Positions 53,442 through 62,800 of a stretch of DNA of 64,000 bases are shown one piece after another. The position numbers were made by a program, and so were the translations under genes. Source of the stretch: Denitrobaculum tricleocarpae (GTDB lineage Bacteria > Pseudomonadota > Alphaproteobacteria > Kiloniellales > Kiloniellaceae). Below the pieces are notes generated by a model. It did no database searches. It saw only the letters and a list, made by a program, of their open reading frames with translations, and was not told where the DNA came from. Each line of letters starts with the position of its first letter. Position 1 is the first letter of the stretch. The stretch lies in NCBI RefSeq assembly GCF_007004665.1, contig NZ_ML660053.1, positions 310,001 through 374,000 of the forward strand. Direction: 5' to 3'.

Positions 53442-54767
53442 ATGAAAAAGATAACTGGTGGTTTGTTATCGGGAGTCATGGTGTCTGCCATGGTTTTCGG
53501 CGTTTCTTCGGCGGCTCAGGCCGACGGTCACGAGGGCGCCATGGACGTGCCCATGATCAAAGCTGAAGTCGTGTTGCAAGGACTGGAGAATCCTTGGGAC
53601 ATGGCTTTCCTGCCGGACGGCACGATGTTCTTCACTGAAAAATGTAAAGGTCTCTCGGTGAGAACCGCTGATGGAACCGTGAACGCATTGTATGGAGTGA
53701 AGGGTTCCTCGGGCTTCGCCGATGTCGGCGATGATCTTTTTTGTGAAGCACAAGCAGGTGTGCTTGGCGTGGTCCCGGACAGGCATTTCGCGAAGAACCG
53801 CATCCTCTATCTCTACTCATCTTCGATGAAGTATCGCGGCGACGGCTGCAAAACCAACTTTGAGAAATGCGACGGCAACATCGTGATGAGGTTCAAGGTC
53901 AGCGATGACCTCAAGAGCGTCTCTGACCGGACGGATATCGTAACTGATATTCAGTATAAACCCTTCAGTTCCGATCAGCCTTTTGGTGATCCGGGCGCTC
54001 ACAATGGCGGCAGACTCCGTGTCGGACCTGGCGGCTATCTTTGGGTCGCTGGTGGCGACCGTCACAGGGGAGTTTGTCCTCAGGATGGACAGCTCCTGTG
54101 CGGTAAGGTTCTGCGGATCGACATGGACGGGAATGCTCACCCGGACAACAATCCTCCCGAAGGCTTTGACAAGCGCATATACACCTATGGCCACAGAAAC
54201 GTTCAGGGCATAGATTTCCGCCCAAGCGACGGCAAAGCCTTCACGGCTGAACATGGCCCGTGGCATAACGATGAAATCACCGCTCTTGTGAATGGCGGCA
54301 ATGCCGGCTGGGACCCCGCGCAGAACAGAGGCGGCAGGGGAGAGTGCCCGGACGAATACTGTGGTTACGAGCCAAATCAGAAGGGCGAAATGGATCCCGC
54401 ACTGCGTGCTGCCTACACCCCGATGAGCGACACGCGCTTCGAAGACTTGATGCCGCCTTCATGGAACAATAACGGGTTCTCTCAAGGAACCGGCTCTGCT
54501 GCTTTCCTCAAAGGTGACAACTGGGGCATCTACGAGGGCCGCTTGGCCGTCGGTATCATGGGTATCGGTTTTGGTGGCACACCAGCAGGCTCGAGAATCG
54601 ACATGATCAGCCTTACGCCTGATGGTTTGGGAATCAATGGCATCACACGAATGCCTCTCGGATTCTCGAAGAGATTCCGGGGCCTGGTCATGGGGCCGGA
54701 TAACGCGCTGTACGTTTCTGTCGATGCAGGCGAAATCTACAGAGTGACAGCGGAAAGCATGAAGTAA
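53442..54767 (+). CDS. PQQ-dependent soluble sugar/aldose dehydrogenase
   Basis: 441 residues with a signal peptide (MKKITGGLLSGVMVSAMVFG, cleavage after AQA). The six-bladed propeller of the GDH-B/Asd family is indicated by GLENPWDMAFLPDGTMFFTEK, GDPGAHNGGRLRVGPGGYLWVAGGD (catalytic His and PQQ pocket), YGHRNVQGIDF, EHGPWHNDEI and FRGLVMGPDNALYVSVDAGEIYRV. It oxidises aldoses or similar sugars in the periplasm and passes electrons to the cytochrome c encoded upstream. Unusually, at least eight cysteines are present, which could form disulfides. The GGGAGG site is ideal. A strong terminator follows. Confidence 0.93.
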   Translation: MKKITGGLLSGVMVSAMVFGVSSAAQADGHEGAMDVPMIKAEVVLQGLENPWDMAFLPDGTMFFTEKCKGLSVRTADGTVNALYGVKGSSGFADVGDDLFCEAQAGVLGVVPDRHFAKNRILYLYSSSMKYRGDGCKTNFEKCDGNIVMRFKVSDDLKSVSDRTDIVTDIQYKPFSSDQPFGDPGAHNGGRLRVGPGGYLWVAGGDRHRGVCPQDGQLLCGKVLRIDMDGNAHPDNNPPEGFDKRIYTYGHRNVQGIDFRPSDGKAFTAEHGPWHNDEITALVNGGNAGWDPAQNRGGRGECPDEYCGYEPNQKGEMDPALRAAYTPMSDTRFEDLMPPSWNNNGFSQGTGSAAFLKGDNWGIYEGRLAVGIMGIGFGGTPAGSRIDMISLTPDGLGINGITRMPLGFSKRFRGLVMGPDNALYVSVDAGEIYRVTAESMK

Positions 54768-54791
54768 TTCTGCTGCCGCTCGGCAATATGA

Positions 54792-54828
54792 ACACCCGTG
54801 CCACAGACGTGGCGCGGGTGTTTTTTTT
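54792..54828 (+). terminator. Rho-independent terminator after the sugar dehydrogenase gene
   Basis: Arms CACCCGTGCCAC (54793-54804) and GTGGCGCGGGTG (54809-54820) pair at 11 of 12 positions (one G-U type mismatch) with a 4-base loop, followed by eight T residues. It ends the cytochrome c-dehydrogenase operon. Confidence 0.93.
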
Positions 54829-54870
54829 GAGTAAGTTTAGTGCGAAATCTCGGTGGTGAAGACTCAGCTA

Positions 54871-55281
54871 CTACTGATCGCACAGGATTCCGGAAAGGCG
54901 CTCCGTTGCTGAGTCCTGTGGTATTTGACGCTTTGGCTTTTCCGTCATGTCAGTGTTCATCGCAGGATTTTTCCAGTGTTTATCCGAGAAAAAAGTATTC
55001 TGCAGTATTCTCTCCGTACGCTCAGAGCAGTCGATCTCCAATAGGCTTTGATAACTTGAAGCCCCCATGACGGAGGTTTTGTAGCGGATCCGGCTCCAAA
55101 CTCTATGTAAGTTTTCGACCCTTTCTACGCGTGAAGTATCAAAAAAGTAGACATCACCATTCAGTTCCTGGGAGTACTTGCGCCACTCGCCCTCTCCATC
55201 GCCGGTAGCCGACGCCCCACTCGCCACGATGGCTGTTAGCGCAGAGTAGATCAGAAATACTGTGGCCTTATTTCTGGTCAT
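54871..55281 (-). CDS. Surface-adhesin protein E-like exported protein
   Basis: 136 residues. A signal peptide (ATVFLIYSALTAIVASGASA) is followed by a short beta domain: EWRKYSQELNGDVYFFDTSRVERVENLHRVWSRIRYKTSVMGASSYQSLLEIDCSERTERILQ, the pattern of the surface-adhesin-E-like family (strands with the conserved W.K and CSE.R features). Two cysteines (DCSER, LCDQ) may form a disulfide. Small periplasmic or secreted protein with no proven role. The start overlaps the cytochrome c remnant. AT-rich like the neighbouring genes. Confidence 0.72.
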   Translation of the reverse strand: MTRNKATVFLIYSALTAIVASGASATGDGEGEWRKYSQELNGDVYFFDTSRVERVENLHRVWSRIRYKTSVMGASSYQSLLEIDCSERTERILQNTFFSDKHWKNPAMNTDMTEKPKRQIPQDSATERLSGILCDQ

Positions 55282-55484
55282 CAGGAAGAAACTTCGGAAA
55301 ACTGGCCATGCCCTTCGCCGTCGGGCCGTGACAGGAGCGGCAGACCTTCCTTCTTGTAGAGTTTTTCGCCGCTGGCAAGGTCTTGTGCAGCGGCCTGACT
55401 TGCCCTGGGTATTCCTGTGCCCAACATTCCCGCTCCGCGTATTCCTGAAACGGCAACCGTCATCAGAACCCCTGTTTTTATCAC
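55268..55484 (-). pseudogene. Frameshifted, truncated cytochrome c gene
   Basis: On the minus strand the first frame (ATG at 55484) encodes a signal-like start and DLASGEKLYKKEG, then loses sense. The +1 frame continues with CRSCHGPTAKGMASFPKF, the cytochrome c heme motif and the same words as the intact protein at 53040 (CHGPAGKGAASFPKI). A single extra G within GAAGGTCTGC (about 55343-55352) explains the shift. The second frame ends at 55268 right after the heme region, without the distal Met half, so the gene is also truncated where the adhesin-E-like gene begins. It looks like a decayed relative of the upstream cytochrome. Confidence 0.78.
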
Positions 55485-55748
55485 ACCTTATCCATTTCCG
55501 TTGGCGGAACTCAAAGGCGCTTCTGACACAGGCGGAACTGCCCTAAATCAAGAATCCGATAGACGACGCCTAGAATACATTCTTTCCCAGCCCTGCTCAT
55601 TGATCAAGGCGCAAGCTTAGTGCAAGTAAACACCAATGCCAGAGTGCACGACTGGCCGTGGTTTCTTGTTGTTCTCGAATTGAATTCGCTGACAGTATAT
55701 AGGAGGATCGGGCTCGGTGTGACATGAACCTGAATTCCAGAGCGCTCC

Positions 55749-56003
55749 TTATCCCTGAGCGCCGCAGTGACACTTGCTGTCGGGCGGGATATAGGATTTG
55801 CAGGCCGGACACTGGACCATGTCCAGCGCGCCGTCCGCCTCTTTCTTGGAGGGCGTTGAGCTGCCGTTCGAACCACCGGCGTTCTGCCGGTTTTGAGCGT
55901 CCCGGGACTGCTGCATTCGGCCGATCATCTTAAAGCCATACCAAACGGCGCCTAGAATGGCCGCCAGTACCAAAAGCTTTCCGATCGAGGGAAGTCCGAA
56001 CAT
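55749..56003 (-). CDS. Small membrane protein with C-terminal zinc ribbon-like motif
   Basis: 84 residues. A membrane helix near the N-terminus (LLVLAAILGAVWYGFKMIG, about 10-28) is followed by a polar, Ser/Asn/Gln-rich linker and a cysteine cluster CPAC...CHC (about 67-81), which could bind one zinc. Family not named with confidence; small proteins of this plan are common in alphaproteobacteria next to housekeeping genes. It is upstream of the S49 peptidase region on the opposite reading direction of nothing else; probably monocistronic. Confidence 0.75.
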   Translation of the reverse strand: MFGLPSIGKLLVLAAILGAVWYGFKMIGRMQQSRDAQNRQNAGGSNGSSTPSKKEADGALDMVQCPACKSYIPPDSKCHCGAQG

Positions 56004-56094
56004 TACCAGTCCTTCAATTACGCCAAATTCTTCCGCGCCGGCTGTGCCGCCTGCCGCGCCGGACTATAATGAAGGCTCCGGCATTTGGCGTCAC

Positions 56095-57006
56095 TTATAA
56101 TCCGAATCTGGACCAGAGTGCGCGTTCTTCAGCTGCCGAGGCAAGCCCCTGAACCCATTCATGGGGCTCTGCAACGGCACTTATGCCCTCACCGGAGAGG
56201 AGCCCGCCCAGACCGCAAGCAGCGCCAAAGCCAAGGCGCTTGCGCCACCAGGGCCGCGCGTCTTCCAGGGGTACGAGCTTGACCTTCTCGCCGAAGCGCT
56301 CCTTTAAGGTAGCGCGCATCTCGCCGATACCGTCGATCAGGCCCAACTCAACCGCTTTGTTTCCGGTCCAGAATTCACCGCTGAACAGAACGTCTGGATC
56401 TTCTTTCAGGCGGTCCTTGCGCCGGTCCATGACCATGGATTTAAAGGTCTCGTGCAGTTCTTTCAGGATTCCCTCGAGCCGGGCAATGTCCTCCGGATCT
56501 TCTTTTTCGAAAGGATCCAGGGTGGACTTTTTATGGCCTGCGGTGCGTACCCGGCGCTCGATCCCCAGACGGTCCAGGACAGCCGGAAAACCGAATCCCG
56601 ACGAAATGACGCCGATCGAGCCGATAATCGAGGATTCCTGGGCGTAGATATGGTCGGCTGCGCAGGCGAGCCAATAGCCGCCTGATGCCGCGACGTCCTC
56701 GCAGAATCCGTATACCGGCAGGGATTTTTCAGCTGCCAGGTCCCGAACCCGCTTGGCAATCAGGTCCGACTGCACCGGCGAGCCGCCGGGAGAATTGATT
56801 GCCAGCGCGACGGCCTCGAGATTCTTCATCTTGAAGGCCTGATCCAGGCGTTTTTCCAGCCCGGCCAGGGTCATACCGCCGCGCAGGGGTCCTGCCGCGC
56901 CGATGACGCCGTTCAGGCGGATCACCGCAACAACAGGATCGGGATCCTTGAAAGCCTTAATCGGCAGGAAGGAGAGCAGTTTCTTTACAGTCATGAGAGG
57001 GAACAT
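56095..57006 (-). CDS. S49 family serine peptidase (SohB/SppA-like)
   Basis: About 303 residues if it starts at the ATG 57006; 56994 is an alternative, and a TTG at 57036 is less likely. VAVIRLNGVIGAAG opens the domain, and LAINSPGGSPVQSDLIAKRV follows. The catalytic Ser lies in EDVAASGGYWLACAADHIYAQESSIIGSIGVI, and the catalytic Lys in AGHKKSTLDPFEKE. FWTGNKAVELGLIDGIG is the C-terminal signature. The N-terminus is hydrophobic, so it may be membrane-associated. It degrades signal peptides or membrane proteins. It lies 69 bp after the TrmN6-like gene. Confidence 0.93.
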   Translation of the reverse strand: MFPLMTVKKLLSFLPIKAFKDPDPVVAVIRLNGVIGAAGPLRGGMTLAGLEKRLDQAFKMKNLEAVALAINSPGGSPVQSDLIAKRVRDLAAEKSLPVYGFCEDVAASGGYWLACAADHIYAQESSIIGSIGVISSGFGFPAVLDRLGIERRVRTAGHKKSTLDPFEKEDPEDIARLEGILKELHETFKSMVMDRRKDRLKEDPDVLFSGEFWTGNKAVELGLIDGIGEMRATLKERFGEKVKLVPLEDARPWWRKRLGFGAACGLGGLLSGEGISAVAEPHEWVQGLASAAEERALWSRFGL

Positions 57007-57074
57007 AAGGAGCGATCCGGGCGCTGCCAATAGCAAGCTGGCGACAAGAACGGGAATGCGAGGGCTTTGGCCCG

Positions 57075-57860
57075 TCAGGGGCCAGCGAGGTCCAGGGCCG
57101 CCCCGCGCCTGAGAATCGCATCCGCGGCCTCGGTAAATTGCCCGCCATCTCGATGAAGGACGAGGCCCGGTGCCACGATGGCCGGACTGGCAATGGCCTT
57201 GCGTGACTGCAGCAAAATCCGCTTTGCCGCTTTGCCGGCCTTAGGCCAAAGCGGAAACACGCGAAAACCGCCGGCCGGACCGCTCAATCCATGAATGAGC
57301 GTGTCGATCCGGTCGGCGCGGTGAATGAAGGTGATGCTGCCTTTGCGATGTACCAGGGCGATGGCGGCCTCAATCCAGTCGGTTAATTGCGCATCGCCCT
57401 CCTGATTCGCGGCGGTGCGTGCGGGGTTCGGTGAGGGGCGCGCCGCGCCAGAGGCGAGATAGGGCGGGTTGCAGATGACATGATCGAAGGAGTCGGGCGG
57501 CAATAGACTGAGAACAGAGAGAACGTCGCCCTGAATTGCCTCGAAGCGCGAAGCCAGGCCGTTGCCTGCGGCATTTTGACGCGATAGTTCGACCAGATCG
57601 CTCTGAATCTCAAGGCCGGTCACTTCGATGTCCGGGACCCGCCGGAGAAGGCAGAGAGCTGCGGCGCCGACGCCGCTACCCAGATCCAGGATGCGCTCGC
57701 CCGGTTTGGCGGCGACCGCAGCCGCCAGAAACACCGGATCAATGGCGGCACGATACCCGTCTTTCGGCTGCTGGAGGATGATATGGCCACCCAGCAGAGC
57801 ATCTTCGGTCGTGTCCGCGGTTTCGGCGCAGCCGCCCGGAGGGGGAGCGGCCGTGCTCAC
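57075..57860 (-). CDS. TrmN6-like N6-adenine methyltransferase
   Basis: 261 residues of the small-domain (MTS) methyltransferase family. ILDLGSGVGAAALCLLRR is motif I (about 55-72), VTGLEIQSDLVELSRQNAAGNGL follows, and FDHVICNPPYLASG carries the NPPY catalytic motif (about 128-140) for N6-methyladenine transfer. This fits the tRNA1(Val) A37 methyltransferase group. An N-terminal segment LGGHIILQQPKDGYRAAIDPVFLAAAV is diagnostic for it. The GTG start overlaps the stop of the DUF2007 gene (4 bp), so both are coupled. Confidence 0.92.
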   Translation of the reverse strand: MSTAAPPPGGCAETADTTEDALLGGHIILQQPKDGYRAAIDPVFLAAAVAAKPGERILDLGSGVGAAALCLLRRVPDIEVTGLEIQSDLVELSRQNAAGNGLASRFEAIQGDVLSVLSLLPPDSFDHVICNPPYLASGAARPSPNPARTAANQEGDAQLTDWIEAAIALVHRKGSITFIHRADRIDTLIHGLSGPAGGFRVFPLWPKAGKAAKRILLQSRKAIASPAIVAPGLVLHRDGGQFTEAADAILRRGAALDLAGP

Positions 57861-58072
57861 CAGGCGCTCTCCTCGCCTGTTTCGCTGAGCAGTTGCACGG
57901 CGCTTTCCAGATCGTCGTCGGCCACCATGAGGCGCCGTTGAATGGCGCCGATCGAGCCTTCTATCACAGATGCGTGATTGTCCAGGATCAGACAGTCGAT
58001 CCCGGAATCAGCCAGGAGGGCCTGGAGCCAGGACAATTTCACCGGGTCGTTGCTTCTAAACAGCTCTTTCAT
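57857..58072 (-). CDS. DUF2007 family protein
   Basis: 71 residues: MKELFRSNDPVKLSWLQALLADSGIDCLILDNHASVIEGSIGAIQRRLMVADDDLESAVQLL. This is the compact DUF2007 domain, a ferredoxin-like fold thought to bind regulatory ligands or partner proteins (GlnB-related). Cytosolic. Its stop overlaps the TrmN6-like start. The conserved order DUF2007-methyltransferase-S49 peptidase, divergent from polyprenyl synthase, is common in Rhodospirillales-type genomes. Confidence 0.92.
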   Translation of the reverse strand: MKELFRSNDPVKLSWLQALLADSGIDCLILDNHASVIEGSIGAIQRRLMVADDDLESAVQLLSETGEESAW

Positions 58073-58301
58073 AAGCTTCCCGTCGCGGTTTCATCGGGTT
58101 TCGGTCTTATCCTGCTGATCCAAACAGCAGCCCTGACTTTACGCTAACATGATCCTGCCAATCACCTAGGAATTGTTCTGCGACATCCTGTCGGGCTTGA
58201 CCGGCCTGCGGTTAAACCTATTCTGAGGTCAACAGATAGACCGCTGGTTTCGCCCCGGTAAAGCATACCAGGTCGGCCACGGACAGAGTGAGGCTGGAAA
58301 A

Positions 58302-59324
58302 TTGGCTGTCGCCCTCGACATAAACGACACTGCACGAGCACCTGCGAAAGCCGGGCTGGAAGCTATTTCAGCTCTTGTTGAACAGGACATGCGGGCGGTG
58401 AATGCGCTCATTGTAGAGCGTATGCACTCCCCGGTTGCTCTTATTCCTCAACTTGCAGGACATATCGTCGCCGCCGGCGGTAAACGTCTGCGTCCCATGC
58501 TGACGCTGGCTTCAGCCCAACTCTGCGGCTACGAAGGTCAGCGTCACCTTGCGCTGGCGACCTGTGTCGAGTTCATCCACACCGCGACCCTGTTGCATGA
58601 CGATGTTGTGGACGAGAGCGACCTGCGCCGCGGTCTCGCGACCGCCAACGCGCTGTTCGGCAATAAAGCCAGTGTTCTGGTCGGGGACTTCCTGTTCAGC
58701 CGCGCCTTTCAGTTGATGGTCGCGGACGGATCGCTCGAGGTCTTACGAATTCTTTCCGACGCATCCGCCATTATCGCGGAGGGCGAGGTACACCAACTGC
58801 TGACCTCGAACGATACGACGACCACGGAAGAAGCCTATCTGGAAGTCATCAGCTCGAAGACCGCCGCGCTCTTCGCGGCCGCCTGCCGGATCGGCGCTGT
58901 GGTGGCTGAGCGTCCCGAAACCGACGCCGAAGCCCTGGATCGTTTTGGCCGGAGCCTGGGCATTGCGTTCCAGCTTGTCGATGATGTCCTGGATTTCTCT
59001 GCCCGTCAGGCAGAACTGGGCAAAAGCGTCGGCGATGATTTTCGGGAGGGCAAGATTACCCTGCCCGTCGTCCTTGCTTTCGCTCGCGGCAATGAGGAAG
59101 AACGCACCTTCTGGCGCCGGTGCCTCGAGGATCTCGAGCAGCGAGCCGGCGATCTCGAACAGGCGATCGCATTGATGACCAAGCACAACGCCCTGGAAGA
59201 GTCCATGGAACGGGCCCGCAACTATGGGCGCGATGCTTGTGAGGCTCTTGACGGTTTCGCGGACTCGCCGATCAAAAGCGCATTGCTGGAAGCCGTCGAA
59301 TTCTCGATCGACCGGGCTTACTGA
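58302..59324 (+). CDS. ispB: Polyprenyl (octa-/decaprenyl) diphosphate synthase
   Basis: 340 residues. The first aspartate-rich motif is LLHDDVVDESDLRRG (about 98-112), the second QLVDDVLDFS (about 225-234), with GGKRLRPMLT and GDFLFSRAFQLM. These are the signatures of long-chain trans-prenyltransferases, which make the quinone side chain from IPP and an allylic diphosphate. The TTG start at 58302 has a GGA-rich site and fits family length. Cytosolic, homodimeric. It is the likely ubiquinone-tail enzyme of this genome. Confidence 0.93.
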   Translation: MAVALDINDTARAPAKAGLEAISALVEQDMRAVNALIVERMHSPVALIPQLAGHIVAAGGKRLRPMLTLASAQLCGYEGQRHLALATCVEFIHTATLLHDDVVDESDLRRGLATANALFGNKASVLVGDFLFSRAFQLMVADGSLEVLRILSDASAIIAEGEVHQLLTSNDTTTTEEAYLEVISSKTAALFAAACRIGAVVAERPETDAEALDRFGRSLGIAFQLVDDVLDFSARQAELGKSVGDDFREGKITLPVVLAFARGNEEERTFWRRCLEDLEQRAGDLEQAIALMTKHNALEESMERARNYGRDACEALDGFADSPIKSALLEAVEFSIDRAY

Positions 59325-59383
59325 AGTCCCTGTAGCTCATTCGCTCGGCGCAGTGCCTGGAGCGTGGCCGGCGGCTTGCGGAT

Positions 59384-59794
59384 TTACTTGGGCTCGCTCA
59401 GCTTCGCGTAGAGATCGGGTGAAATCAGGATGTCTTCCAGCCGGTTCAGAAAGCCCTGGGCAATAGTCGAATCCCGGTTGATCTCACGCAGGATGTTTCT
59501 CAGGACCGTGCTGCCTTCGGGGAAACGGCGCATCTGGCGGACTGTGTCTTCCGCGAGCTTTTCGCCGAGGGGCCAATCATCCTGATAAACACCGCTGTCC
59601 TCCGCGACGTCCCAGTAATGAGGCGTGCCATCGGCATCGACACTGTATGTGGGAAAGGCGGACCATTGCTCTTCCCACCAGCGCTCGGCGCGTTCGGCCT
59701 CTTCGACGCCTTTGAGGGTGCAGGCCGGGACGGCGCCCAGATCTGCGCCCTGATTGCTGGAGGGCAGTGCATGGATCGTTGCGGGGCTGCTCAT
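59384..59794 (-). CDS. Hypothetical protein (136 aa)
   Basis: Not recognised. The protein is acidic, with Trp-rich segments (AERWWEEQWSAFPTYSVDADGTPHYWDVAED, about 37-67) and a helical C-terminal half (EKLAEDTVRQMRRFPEGSTVLRNILREINRDSTIAQGFLNRLEDIL). No signal peptide or membrane segment. A GGAGAGAG ribosome site precedes the ATG at 59794, which supports expression. It lies 60 bp after the metH stop on the same strand and may be the last gene of the metF-metH operon. Function unknown. Confidence 0.7.
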   Translation of the reverse strand: MSSPATIHALPSSNQGADLGAVPACTLKGVEEAERAERWWEEQWSAFPTYSVDADGTPHYWDVAEDSGVYQDDWPLGEKLAEDTVRQMRRFPEGSTVLRNILREINRDSTIAQGFLNRLEDILISPDLYAKLSEPK

Positions 59795-59853
59795 TTTCTC
59801 TCTCCTTTATCCTCTCATGACCGCGGCGTCCGGTGTCGCGGGAGAAGCTGCGT

Positions 59854-62800
59854 TTAAACCGAAAAGTATTTTGCCTGCGGGTGATGAAGCACGATGGCGC
59901 TGGTCGACTGCTCAGGATGAAGCTGGAACTCATCGGAGAAATCGACACCGATCTGTTCCGCATTCAGCAGGTTTAGAAGATGATGCTGATCTTCCAGGTT
60001 CGGGCAGGCCGGGTAGCCGAAGGAATAGCGCGAGCCGCGGTAACCCTGCTGCAGCATCTTCGACATATCGCGGTCATCCTCGTGGCCGAAGCCCAGCTCG
60101 CCACGGATCCGCTTGTGGACGTATTCGGCAAGCGCTTCCGTCAGCTCGACGCCCAGGCCATGCAGGTAGAGATAATCCTGATAGCGGTTGTCGGCGAACC
60201 ACTCACGGGCGACATCGGCAACCGTCTGGCCCATGGTCACGATCTGCATGCCGAGCACGTCGCGCTGGCCCGTCGAGACGTCACGCAGGAAATCGGCGAT
60301 ACATAAGCCGCCCGCGCGCGCCTGGCGGGGCAGAGTGAAGCGCCCCACCTCTTTATCGTGATCCTCGGCATCGAACAGGATCACGTCATTGCCTTCCGCA
60401 TTCGCAGGCCAATAGCCATAGACCGCCTGGGGCCGCAGCACGTCCTGCTGTTTGCAGACATCGAGCATACGCTTGAGAACCGGCCGCAGCTCCTGTCTTG
60501 CCCAGACCATGTAGTCTTGCAGCGAACGGCCGTCCTTGCGGTAACCCCACTGGAACTGGAAAAGCATACGGTCGTTCAGGAACGGCAGCAGAGCGTCCAC
60601 CGGTGCGCGGGCGATAACCCTTGGTCCCCAGAAGGGCGGCTCGGGAATTTCGACGCCGTCTGCCAGTTCCTCGCGGCGCAGGCGGGTTTCCTCCAGATCC
60701 ACCGGACGTTCGTCGGCGTCGGCGGGTCGGCCCAGTTGCTTCTTGGTGTTGACCTTTCGGCCTTCGATCTTCGCCTTGCGCTCGGCGACATGGCTGTCGA
60801 AGTCGTTGGCCACGATCTTCTGCATCAGGTCGAGGCCGTCGAAGGCATCGCGGGCATAAGCGACACGCCCGGAATCGTAGGCCGCGACACAGTCGGTTTC
60901 GACGTAGTGCCGGGTCAGTGCAGCGCCGCCGAGCATGACGGGGACCTCCACGTCGTCCTTGGAAAGGCGCTCCAGATTTTCGCGCATGACCACAGTCGAT
61001 TTGACCAGGAGCCCACTCATGCCGACTGCATCCGCGTTGTGTTCACGCACCGCCGCGACGATACTCTCGATCGGCTGTTTGATCCCCAGGTTGACGACCT
61101 TGTAGCCGTTGTTCGTCAGAATGATGTCGACCAGGTTCTTGCCGATGTCGTGCACATCGCCTTTGACGGTGGCCAGGACGATGATGCCTTTCTCCTGACC
61201 TTCTTCCTTCTCCATGAAGGGCTCGAGGTAGGCGACGGCGGCCTTCATGGTCTCGGCGGATTGCAGCACGAAGGGAAGTTGCATCTTGCCGGCGCCGAAG
61301 AGCTCGCCGACGACCTTCATGCCGGCCAGCAGGTGAATGTTGATGATGTCCAACGGCGGCATTTTGGCGAGGGCTTCATCCAGGTCCTCCGTGAGACCCT
61401 GTTTGTCCCCGTCCACGATGCGCTCCTGAAGGCGGGTTTCCACATCCTCGGCCCGTTCCTTCTTTTCCGCTTTGGCGGCGGTCCGACCCTCGAAAAGCGC
61501 GAGGTAGGCCTGCAGAGGATCATAGGTCTCGCCGTTCTCCAGTGTGGCGCGCCGGTCGAAGATCAGGTCCTCGGCGATCTTAACCTCTTCCTCGGGGATT
61601 TTGTGCAGGGGCATGATCTTAGAGAGATGCACGATGGCACCGGTCAGACCGCGCTTGATGGCGTGATCCAGATAAACCGAGTTGAGCACATGCCGTGCCG
61701 CCGGGTTCAGGCCGAAGGAAATGTTGGAGAGGCCCAGCACGATCTGGCAGTCGGGGAGCTCCTGCGAAATCCGCTCAATGGCGTCCAGCGTCCAGAGACC
61801 CAGCTTGCGGTCGTCTTCGTTGCCGGTACAGATGGTGAAGGTGAGGGGATCGAAGATCAGGTCTTCCGATGGCAGACCGTGTTGCACACAGGCGAAGTCG
61901 TGAAGTCGTTTTGCGATCTCCACTTTTTTCTCGACGTCTTTGGCCATGCCGTCTTCGTCGATGGTCAGGGCAATCACGGCTGCACCGAACTTGCGGGCCA
62001 GCTTGACCCGCTTCTCGGCCGGCTCCTCTCCGTCCTCGAAGTTGATCGAATTGAGGATGCCCTTGCCGCCGTAGAGTTTGAGAGCCTGCTCCAGAACCGA
62101 CAGTTCTGTGGAGTCCAGCACCAGCGGGGCCGTCACCGATCCGCGCATGCGGGTCACGACCTCTTCCATCTCGGCCGACTCGTCCCGGCCGACAAAAGCG
62201 GTGCAGACATCGAGCGCGTGTGAACCTTCCTTGACCTGTTCGACCCCCATGGCGACACAGCCTTCCCAGTCGCCTTCTTCCTGCAACTGGCGGAACTTGC
62301 GGCTTCCGTTGGCGTTGCAGCGCTCGCCGATCGAGAGGTAGGCATTCTCCTGCCGCAAGGAAACCGGGCTGTAGAGGGAGGCGATGGAGGGGACCCAAAA
62401 GGGCTTGCGTTCAATAGGTTTCGGACGCGCACCTAAGACGTCACTCGAGCCGGAGAGATTACGCAGCATGGCGTCTACGGCAGTAATGTGTTCGGGCGTG
62501 GAACCGCAACAGCCGCCGACCATGTTCAGGCCGTCTTCGGTGATGAAGCGCTCCAGCCATTTCGCCAACTCGTCCGGTGTCAGCGGATAATGAGTATGGC
62601 CGTCGACCAGTTCCGGCAGGCCGGCATTCGGCTGCAGGGACAGCAGGCCCTTCCAGTTCTCGGACAGCCAGCGCACATGGGCCGCCATCTCTTGCGGTCC
62701 GGTCGCGCAGTTCAGGCCCAGGATCGGGATGTCCAGGGAATCGATGATCGTTGCCGCCGCCGCGATGTCGGTTCCGACAAGCAGGGTGCCGGTGGTCTCG

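Noticed and set aside
57034-57036. TTG start of the S49 peptidase
   Set aside because: No ribosome site upstream; the ATGs at 57006 or 56994 are more plausible.
60358-62223. 621-codon open frame antisense to metH
   Set aside because: It lies fully inside the intact metH gene; long antisense frames are expected in GC-rich DNA and the product has no recognisable protein character.
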